A stretch of DNA of 7,388 nucleotides, taken from assembly GCA_017421145.1 (NCBI GenBank), contig JAFOTA010000109.1:1-7388 (forward strand). The letters run 5' to 3'. Positions 1-5,042 of the stretch are shown here, piece after piece. A model generated the notes under the pieces. That model was given only the letters and a program-made list of their open reading frames with translations, made no database searches and had not been told where the DNA came from. The stretch is from Treponema sp. (GTDB lineage Bacteria; Spirochaetota; Spirochaetia; Treponematales; Treponemataceae). A program made the position numbers and the translations under genes. The stretch's first letter is position 1. Each line of letters opens with the position of its first letter.

Positions 1-401
1 GGTTTTCCGGTCAGTCAGGTTTTGTTCAGGCGGTGGTCATCGGAATCGGAATCAACATAGTCATGGGATCTTGTGATGCGGACATCGGTAAAGCGGGCGG
101 AATAATCAGCGCGGATGCTTTGGAATATTCGCCGTCAACATACCGGTCAAAGCTTTTGGCGGCTTGCATGAAGGAGCTGTTTTTTATCTTGGACACAAAT
201 CAGGATTTTATAGACGAGTACAGGGAAAAATCATTTTTAAAAAACAAGATTGTAAAAGTAAGTCCCCTTGCCGGAAACGAATCTGGTTCTTATGAAGCAA
301 AAGTCCTGGATATAACTGATTCCGCCTGTCTTTTGGTTCAAATGGCAGACGGAACGAAAAAAGAGCTTTCTTCTGGTGAAGTTACTTTGCATCAGCTTTG
401 A
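1..401 (+). CDS. birA: Biotin-[acetyl-CoA-carboxylase] ligase, C-terminal part (5' end outside window)
   Basis: Biotin-protein ligase joins biotin, via biotinyl-AMP, to a lysine of biotin-dependent carboxylases in the cytoplasm. The open frame runs in from the left edge (first full codon at position 3), so the gene is truncated here. The GTG at 33 is an internal valine, not a start. The catalytic-core strand VVIGIGINI matches the conserved V-G-I-G-I-N segment of the family. A leucine-rich helix follows, with KLLAACMKELF at about window residues 54-64. The last ~50 residues form the small SH3-like C-terminal domain, ending in the typical hydrophobic, glycine-containing strands and a closing G-E-V. 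No DNA-binding domain can be judged because the N-terminus is missing. The stop TGA lies inside the 3' end of the opposing gene (20 bp overlap), and I see no clear terminator. Family identity is recognised from motifs; the exact symbol is inferred. Confidence 0.88.
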   Translation, partial: FSGQSGFVQAVVIGIGINIVMGSCDADIGKAGGIISADALEYSPSTYRSKLLAACMKELFFILDTNQDFIDEYREKSFLKNKIVKVSPLAGNESGSYEAKVLDITDSACLLVQMADGTKKELSSGEVTLHQL

Positions 402-972
402 CGGCCGTAAAAATCGTTGCGTTTGCGAAACTGTAGCCGTTTGCATCATTCGGAATCTGGCTGCTCGTTATTTTTATTTCTTTTGAAAAATTCATTGAGT
501 ATTCGATTTCCCAAGTTTCATCCATCTTTTTGGATGTCGTTACGAAAAGCACTTTCGTTGATTTTTTTTCAGGCTTGAACGTAATCTTGTTTACCGTTGA
601 AGTGTATTTGCCTGTGTATGTTGCGCTGCCGAGCGAATCAGTCTGGGTAATCGTCATGCTTCCGTCTTTTTCGCAGATTATGGTCGTGGAATATTTTCCG
701 TTTTTAAATTCCCATGTGCCGACCGGTATTTGTGTTGTGAGCGAATTGATTGCACCGCCTATGTCATCTACGATTTCAATCGTCTTGTCTTTGACGGCAT
801 TCCATGCACTCTTTCCGGCATTTATTATTGTATCCAGCAGACCTTCTGATTCTTCAGATTCTACTGTTTCGGCGTTTGAATCGTTTTCTCCAGCGGCTTT
901 TTTTGCTGCTGCCGGGCTGATCAAAAATACAGATGCAAGAATAAGAGCGGTAAAAAATTTCATGATTTTCAT
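382..972 (-). CDS. Exported protein of unknown function with lipocalin-like beta domain
   Basis: A 196-residue protein. I chose the ATG at 972 because AGGAGG sits 6 nt upstream and a signal peptide follows at once; the in-frame ATG at 1026 would put 18 charged residues before it. Residues 1-23 are a signal peptide: a basic start, hydrophobic residues 6-18 and a PAAA cleavage site. There is no lipobox cysteine, so the product is probably periplasmic or secreted. Residues ~24-45 are acidic, low-complexity linker. Residues ~46-75 are likely amphipathic helix (LLDTIINAGKSAWNAVKD). From ~80 onward comes a beta-rich region opening with VGTWEF, with alternating Thr/Ser/Lys strands. That resembles the G-x-W opening and strand pattern of lipocalin-like domains, a similarity of pattern only. 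The gene stands alone between the nfnB terminator and birA. Its role is not recognised. Confidence 0.8.
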   Translation of the reverse strand: MKIMKFFTALILASVFLISPAAAKKAAGENDSNAETVESEESEGLLDTIINAGKSAWNAVKDKTIEIVDDIGGAINSLTTQIPVGTWEFKNGKYSTTIICEKDGSMTITQTDSLGSATYTGKYTSTVNKITFKPEKKSTKVLFVTTSKKMDETWEIEYSMNFSKEIKITSSQIPNDANGYSFANATIFTAVKADAK

Positions 973-978
973 GTCATT

Positions 979-984
979 CCTCCT
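979..984 (-). promoter_or_regulatory. Ribosome binding site fixing the start at 972
   Basis: The minus strand reads AGGAGG here, 6 nt before the ATG at 970-972. This near-perfect Shine-Dalgarno sequence selects that ATG over the upstream in-frame ATG at 1026, which has no comparable site. Confidence 0.8.
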
Positions 985-990
985 CTTTAT

Positions 991-996
991 ATTATA
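991..996 (-). promoter_or_regulatory. Candidate -10 box of the exported-protein gene
   Basis: The minus strand carries a perfect TATAAT here, downstream of the nfnB terminator and just before the gene starting at 972. No good -35 hexamer lies 16-18 bp upstream. A start point 6-8 bp downstream would fall on the ribosome binding site itself, giving a leader of only about 12 nt. Either the leader is very short or the match is incidental. The gene needs some promoter between 984 and 1037, since the terminator lies immediately upstream. Confidence 0.35.
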
Positions 997-1037
997 GAAC
1001 AAATCGGATAAAAAACGGTTACTCACAATCTAAAAAC

Positions 1038-1079
1038 AAAAAAAAGGAGCTTCAAATTCCGTTTGGTTTTTGAAACTCC
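1038..1079 (-). terminator. Intrinsic terminator of the nfnAB operon
   Basis: The arms at 1046-1056 and 1069-1079 pair into an 11-bp stem with a 12-nt loop. On the minus-strand transcript all 11 pairs form, one of them G-U (1050/1075). Eight uridines follow (1038-1045). The hairpin begins 20 nt after the nfnB stop. On the plus strand the same position is a C/A mismatch and only four T follow, so minus-strand use is favoured. Confidence 0.88.
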
Positions 1080-1098
1080 CTTTTAAAAATGCAATTTT

Positions 1099-2601
1099 TT
1101 ATTTTGCCAGATACTCGTTGATGCTTGCGGCTGCTTTACGGCCTTCACCCATGGCAAGGATTACTGTTGCGGCACCGAGAACGATGTCACCTCCTGCCCA
1201 GACTTTGGTCATGCTTGTTGCCTGCTTTTCATCAACCGTGATGTGTCCGTGCGGATCCGTGCTGATTTCAGGAGTCGTTGCAGGAATCAACGGGTTTGAG
1301 TTGTTTCCAAGGGCGACAATCACTGCATCACAAGGAATCTCATGCTCTGAACCTTCAATTGGAACCGGCTTTCTGCGTCCGCTGGCATCTGGTTCACCAA
1401 GCTCATAGGTCAGGGCTTTCAATCCGGTTACACGGCCTGTTTCTGGATCACCAAGGATTTCGACCGGATTTTCAAGGAAGCGGAACTCAACTCCTTCTTC
1501 ACCTGCATGTTCTATTTCTTCACCACGGGCAGGCATTTCAGCTCTTGTCCTGCGGTAAACGATGTAGACTTTTTCTGCTCCAAGACGGAGAGCCATGCGT
1601 GCTGCATCCATGGCAACGTTGCCGCCGCCACAGACAACGACGGTCTTTGCTTCATAATATGGTGTGTCTGCTTCACCTTTTTTATAGGCTTTCATCAGGT
1701 TTGCGCGGGTAAGATATTCGTTTGCAGAGAAAACACCGATGTAATTTTCACCTGGAATTCCAAAGAATTTCGGAAGTCCTGCGCCTGTTCCGACAAATGC
1801 TGCATCGAATCCTTTTTCTGTAAAGAACTGCTGCAAAGTTGAAGTCCTTCCGACAAGGAAATTGTATTCGAAATGAACGCCCATTTTTTCAAGGTTTTCA
1901 ACTTCTTTCTGTACGATTGCCTTTGGAAGACGGAATTCAGGGATTCCGTAAACCGTAACGCCGCCTGCTTTGTGGAATGCTTCGAAAACGGTCACGTCAT
2001 GGCCTGCTTTACGGCAATCTGCTGCAACCGTAAGACCAGCCGGACCTGAACCAACGACGGCAACTTTTTTTCCTGTTGACGGTGCAACTTCGGGTACAGT
2101 CGTAAGATTGTTCTCACGCTCGTAGTCTGCCACAAATCTTTCCAAGCGTCCGATGCTAACTGATTTTGTCGGGTCTTTCTTTGATTTTCCGACCGTACAC
2201 TGACCTTGGCACTGCTTTTCCTGCGGACAAACACGGCCACAGATTGCAGGCAGAAGATTCGTTGATTTGATTATGTCTGCGGCTTTTTTGAATTCGCCTT
2301 TTGCAACTTCCGCAATGAATTCCGGGATGCGGACGTTTACAGGACATCCGTTTACACAAGGCTGATTCTTGCACTGAAGACAGCGGTTTGCTTCAACGAC
2401 AGCCTGCTCCTTTGTATAACCAAGCGCAACCTCGGTCATCTGCCTTGCCCTGACTTTCGGCTCTCCGCTCGGCATTTCCATCTGCGGAATGCTCATCCTG
2501 TCTTTCGGTGTGAGAGCGCCTGCGGCAATTTTTTCCTGAAGTTTTTTATATTCTTCTTTAGCTATTTCGTCCAATTTTTCCTGTGGGATATATTCTGCCA
2601 T
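1099..2601 (-). CDS. nfnB: NADH-dependent reduced ferredoxin:NADP+ oxidoreductase, large subunit (glutamate-synthase-small-subunit-like)
   Basis: A 500-residue flavoprotein. The ATG at 2601 was chosen because GGAG lies 8 nt upstream and the product then begins MAEYIP; an in-frame ATG at 2643 lies inside nfnA. The N-terminal domain holds eight cysteines in two sets (C74, C77, C82, C86 and C121, C125, C131, C135), as expected for two [4Fe-4S] clusters. An FAD-binding GSGPAG follows at 184-189. The NADP(H)-binding segment is GGGNVAMDAAR at 325-335 with RRTRAEMPAR from about 350. The C-terminus has the conserved AGGD FAD-contact motif. The family covers the glutamate synthase small subunit and NfnB/NfnL, which bifurcates electrons from NADPH between NAD+ and ferredoxin. 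The partner gene upstream is NfnA-like and no glutamate synthase large subunit is present, so Nfn is preferred. It is probably translated in coupling with nfnA. Confidence 0.88.
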   Translation of the reverse strand: MAEYIPQEKLDEIAKEEYKKLQEKIAAGALTPKDRMSIPQMEMPSGEPKVRARQMTEVALGYTKEQAVVEANRCLQCKNQPCVNGCPVNVRIPEFIAEVAKGEFKKAADIIKSTNLLPAICGRVCPQEKQCQGQCTVGKSKKDPTKSVSIGRLERFVADYERENNLTTVPEVAPSTGKKVAVVGSGPAGLTVAADCRKAGHDVTVFEAFHKAGGVTVYGIPEFRLPKAIVQKEVENLEKMGVHFEYNFLVGRTSTLQQFFTEKGFDAAFVGTGAGLPKFFGIPGENYIGVFSANEYLTRANLMKAYKKGEADTPYYEAKTVVVCGGGNVAMDAARMALRLGAEKVYIVYRRTRAEMPARGEEIEHAGEEGVEFRFLENPVEILGDPETGRVTGLKALTYELGEPDASGRRKPVPIEGSEHEIPCDAVIVALGNNSNPLIPATTPEISTDPHGHITVDEKQATSMTKVWAGGDIVLGAATVILAMGEGRKAAASINEYLAK

Positions 2602-2603
2602 TT

Positions 2604-3458
2604 TTATTTCTCCAATTTTTTGGCTTCGGCTTCCATCTTGCACTTGTGGAAGGCTTCTGTTTCCTGCGGCTTGAATGATTTCATGCGCATCATCATATTG
2701 TCCCAGTCAACCTGGTGAGCGTCAAAATCCGGTCCGTCAACGCATACGAACTTTGTTTTGCCGCCGACGCTTACACGGCAGCCACCGCACATGCCTGTTC
2801 CGTCAATCATGATTGTATTGAGGGAAACTGTTGTCTTGATGTTGTATTTTTTTGTAGTTGCGGCACAGAATTTCATCATGATCGGTGGTCCGATGGCGAT
2901 TACTTCTGCAGGCGGAACATCGCTCTGGCACAATCTTTCAAGCGGAACGGTCGTAACGCATTTTTCACCTTCTGATCCGTCATCTGTACAGATTATGACT
3001 TCATCACAGACGGCTTTCATTTCATCGACGAAAATCAAAAGATCCTTTGTCCTTGCACCTTCGATCAAAATGACTTTATTTCCAGCTGCTTTCAATGCCT
3101 GGACGATAGGATAAAGAGGAGCCGTACCGAATCCTCCGCCTACGCATACAACCGGACGGTCATATTTTTCAATTACGCTCGGTGTTCCCAACGGACCTAA
3201 GACTCCGCCGAGATAATCCCCGACATTCAGCTTTGACAGTTTGTAAGTTGAAGCACCGACAGGCTGGAATGCGATTGCGACCCAACCTTCTTCAGCATTT
3301 GCATCTGCAATCGTCAATGGAATGCGCTCGGTCAAATCCTGATCTACCTGGACGATCAAAAACTGCCCGGCTTTACGGTTTTTGGCAATATCTGGAGCTT
3401 CAAATTTAATATAGAAGACATTCTCAGACAGTTGTCTTTTTTCGATGATTTTGTTCAT
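2604..3458 (-). CDS. nfnA: NADH-dependent reduced ferredoxin:NADP+ oxidoreductase, small subunit (sulfide/dihydroorotate dehydrogenase-like FAD/NAD-binding protein)
   Basis: A 284-residue protein of the ferredoxin reductase-like family related to dihydroorotate dehydrogenase electron-transfer subunits. The N-terminal beta barrel carries the FAD motif RIPLT (45-49). The NAD-binding domain shows VGGGFGTAPLYP (106-117). Near the C-terminus C224, C227 and C239, with D219 just before, fit the [2Fe-2S] site of this family. From memory, Asp serves as the fourth ligand in studied Nfn enzymes. The subunit would pass electrons between NAD(H) and the NfnB flavin in the cytoplasm. The start at 3458 has AAGGA 7 nt upstream and a promoter about 50 bp upstream. 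The stop lies 2 nt before the nfnB ATG. Older annotation might call it a sulfide dehydrogenase subunit; the pairing with nfnB supports Nfn. Confidence 0.87.
   Translation of the reverse strand: MNKIIEKRQLSENVFYIKFEAPDIAKNRKAGQFLIVQVDQDLTERIPLTIADANAEEGWVAIAFQPVGASTYKLSKLNVGDYLGGVLGPLGTPSVIEKYDRPVVCVGGGFGTAPLYPIVQALKAAGNKVILIEGARTKDLLIFVDEMKAVCDEVIICTDDGSEGEKCVTTVPLERLCQSDVPPAEVIAIGPPIMMKFCAATTKKYNIKTTVSLNTIMIDGTGMCGGCRVSVGGKTKFVCVDGPDFDAHQVDWDNMMMRMKSFKPQETEAFHKCKMEAEAKKLEK
2610..2613 (-). promoter_or_regulatory. Ribosome binding site of nfnB inside the nfnA coding end
   Basis: The minus strand reads GGAG, 8 nt before the nfnB ATG at 2599-2601. It lies within the last codons of nfnA. This decides the nfnB start and suggests that ribosomes finishing nfnA help start nfnB. 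Confidence 0.65.
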
Positions 3459-3504
3459 ACGTATTTCCTTACACTAAAATATCTGCTTTAAAAAAGGTAC
3501 GTTG

Positions 3505-3532
3505 ATTATACAATAAGAAGAAAAAATGTTAA
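3505..3532 (-). promoter_or_regulatory. Sigma-70-type promoter of nfnAB
   Basis: The minus strand reads TTAACA (3532-3527), a 16-bp spacer and TATAAT (3510-3505): five of six and six of six matches to consensus. Transcription would start near 3498 and give a leader of about 40 nt before the nfnA ATG. I see no convincing Rex-type or other palindromic operator in the leader. Confidence 0.7.
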
Positions 3533-3549
3533 AGTAAGTAAGACGCTTT

Positions 3550-3555
3550 TATAAT
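3550..3555 (+). promoter_or_regulatory. Candidate -10 box of the FliL-like gene
   Basis: A perfect TATAAT on the plus strand, about 55 nt before the ATG at 3611. The -35 position falls on 3526-3533, the same bases as the nfnA -35 box, and matches consensus poorly (TGTTAA at 17-bp spacing). It may need an activator or be weak. The predicted start point is near 3562. Confidence 0.45.
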
Positions 3556-3600
3556 TCCATTATTTTTCCGACAATTAATGGAGTTTTTGGAAAAATTTGA

Positions 3601-3606
3601 AGGAGG
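3601..3606 (+). promoter_or_regulatory. Ribosome binding site fixing the start at 3611
   Basis: AGGAGG, 4 nt before the ATG at 3611. It selects this codon over the in-frame ATG at 3578, which lacks a comparable site and would place charged residues before the hydrophobic export signal. Confidence 0.8.
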
Positions 3607-3610
3607 AAAT

Positions 3611-4165
3611 ATGAAAAATGTACGTTTTCTTTTTGTTCTGATTGTCCTGGCCGCCTGTGTGATTGGGGGTGTTTCATGCTCTAAAACCGGAACCTGCGAT
3701 GAATGCGGCAACAAAAACGTAAAGCTGTATAAAGTTGTGGATGAAGACAAGACTTTATATCTTTGCTCTGATTGCAAGAAAAGCTATGAAATCAATCTGG
3801 AAAACGAAAAAATCCTTTCTGAGCAGTCAGACAACGTGAAGGGCAAAAAAGCATATGACTGGTATTCTTCAATCAGCCAGCTGGAAACTTATATAGTCGA
3901 TTCCGAGCCTTATATAGTCCGCGTACAGGTCGTTCTCGGATATAAAAAGAATGACAAGAAAACATCTTCCGAAATCACTTCACGTAAGATTGAAATTACG
4001 GATATCCTGAGGAATTTCTTTTCAAAGCAGACACGCGAAAGCTTGAAAACTTCCAATGAAAGGGCGCTCCGTCTAGAAATCCTCAAGCTGATCAATGAAT
4101 CTGTCCTTGAAAATTCAAAAATCCTTGACGTGCGCTTTACGAATCTTGAAGTTATTCAAAAATAG
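3611..4165 (+). CDS. Membrane-anchored or lipoprotein with zinc-ribbon-like motif and FliL-like domain
   Basis: A 184-residue protein. Residues 1-23 are a basic start followed by a hydrophobic stretch. Two cysteines could be lipidated: C16, after a canonical LAA lipobox, and C23, after GVS, which gives a more normal signal length. An uncleaved transmembrane anchor is also possible. Next comes C29-x2-C32, 19 residues, then C52-x2-C55, a pattern typical of zinc ribbons. From about residue 90 to the end the sequence follows the FliL domain pattern: a strand with PYIVRVQVVLGY, a helix (SRKIEITDILRNFF) with a following SKQT, then a helix ending in LKLIN and a final ILDVRFTNLEVIQ strand. FliL is an inner-membrane protein at the flagellar motor that acts on the stator. 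No flagellar gene lies nearby, so a motor role is open. It diverges from nfnA and has its own terminator. Confidence 0.8.
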   Translation: MKNVRFLFVLIVLAACVIGGVSCSKTGTCDECGNKNVKLYKVVDEDKTLYLCSDCKKSYEINLENEKILSEQSDNVKGKKAYDWYSSISQLETYIVDSEPYIVRVQVVLGYKKNDKKTSSEITSRKIEITDILRNFFSKQTRESLKTSNERALRLEILKLINESVLENSKILDVRFTNLEVIQK

Positions 4166-4168
4166 TCA

Positions 4169-4195
4169 TTGGCGTATCGTTACGCTAGATTTTTT
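4169..4195 (+). terminator. Intrinsic terminator of the FliL-like gene
   Basis: The arms at 4169-4176 and 4181-4188 form an 8-bp stem with a four-base TCGT loop. Two pairs are G-U or U-G on the plus transcript. Six uridines follow at 4190-4195. It begins 3 nt after the stop codon and covers the stop codon (4185-4187) of the opposing phosphatase gene. On the minus strand only five pairs form and no uridine run follows directly, so it is mainly a plus-strand signal. Confidence 0.75.
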
Positions 4196-5027
4196 GTGAA
4201 TGCATTTTTCCGCCGGTAAAATATTGAATCTCTTTGTATCCGGATTTTTTTGCAAGATTTAATGCCTTGTCGAATGCGAAATCCAAATGTTCCGGGCTGT
4301 GTGCGTCCGAGCTGATTGTAACCGGGACATTTTTTTCGCACAGCATTTCAAGGAATTCCATGGAAGGATAAGGTTCATCAAGATAGCCTCTTGCCATGCC
4401 TCCCGTGTTGATTTCCACGCATATACCTGCACTTGCGATTGCTTTTGCTGTTTCACTGATTTCGTTTTTATACCAGGATTCGTTTTCGTCAAAAAGCTTG
4501 TCAGGGGCTTTCGGTGAGTTTTGCTTTCTGATCAAATCACAGTGCGCGAGTATCGTGAAATTGCATGTCCTGATCATTGTGCGCTCAAAATCAAAATATG
4601 CCTGAACTGCTTTTTTGCGGTCGCCGCCGAATACGGTTTTTATTTTTTCCCTTGTTTCTGAAAAAATTCCGTCTGCTTCAAAAAATCCTTTTTCGCCCGG
4701 AACATAATGGACGGCTCCAATCAGAAAATCTGGTGCGAAATCAGCATAGCGTGAAAAATCAGGAGCGCACACACCTTGGATAAAATCTGCTTCAAAACCT
4801 GTCTGAATTTCAATCTGACCGGAATACTTTTCTTTTAGCCGTGCAATTTCCTGTGCATAAAGCGGATGGTCTTTGTATGAAACATGCCAGTCGCTTGCAA
4901 ACGGAAACATTGAATGAGAGCTGAACCCAAGGATGTCAAAATGCTTTTCAACGGCAGCCTTTACCATTTCTTCGGGACTTGATTTTCCGTCGCAAAAATT
5001 TGTGTGCGTGTGATAATTTGTTTTCAT
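4185..5027 (-). CDS. Histidinol-phosphatase, PHP family (HisJ/HisK type)
   Basis: A 280-residue metal-dependent phosphatase that would convert L-histidinol phosphate to L-histidinol, the penultimate stage of histidine synthesis. All PHP metal-site motifs are visible, numbering from the ATG at 5027: H6-x-H8 in NYHTHT, D13, H38 in FSSHS, E79 in GFEAD, H107 in GAVHY, H162-x-D164 in LAHCD, and D241-x-H243 in SSDAH. EINTGG at 205-210 is also typical. I prefer the ATG at 5027 because the protein then begins MKTNYHTHT, as family members do, with GGA 7 nt upstream. The ATG at 5039 adds four residues and its nearest GGAG is 14 nt away. It follows the kinase gene by 15 nt (3 nt for the longer form), so they are probably co-transcribed. 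No other his gene is in view; a related PHP phosphoesterase activity cannot be excluded. Confidence 0.85.
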   Translation of the reverse strand: MKTNYHTHTNFCDGKSSPEEMVKAAVEKHFDILGFSSHSMFPFASDWHVSYKDHPLYAQEIARLKEKYSGQIEIQTGFEADFIQGVCAPDFSRYADFAPDFLIGAVHYVPGEKGFFEADGIFSETREKIKTVFGGDRKKAVQAYFDFERTMIRTCNFTILAHCDLIRKQNSPKAPDKLFDENESWYKNEISETAKAIASAGICVEINTGGMARGYLDEPYPSMEFLEMLCEKNVPVTISSDAHSPEHLDFAFDKALNLAKKSGYKEIQYFTGGKMHSQKI

Positions 5028-5042
5028 GAATTTTTCCATAGT

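Noticed and set aside
33..401. A complete gene starting at the GTG at 33
   Set aside because: The frame is open to the left edge and the residues before and after the GTG belong to the conserved ligase core, so this valine is internal.
401..408. ACGGCCGT palindrome as a terminator or operator
   Set aside because: It is only 8 bp with no loop, sits inside coding sequence and is not followed by a T run. It is likely to be chance.
530..997. A 155-codon plus-strand frame with hydrophobic stretches
   Set aside because: It lies opposite the exported-protein gene, which has a strong ribosome site and a signal peptide. The plus frame has neither and its hydrophobicity mirrors the other strand.
1046..1084. 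The nfnB hairpin acting as a plus-strand terminator too
   Set aside because: On the plus strand a C/A mismatch breaks the stem, only four T follow, and no plus-strand gene ends nearby.
1278..1712. Plus-strand frames rich in His, Gln and Cys across nfnB
   Set aside because: They are antisense to an unmistakable flavoprotein and have no recognisable motif or start signal.
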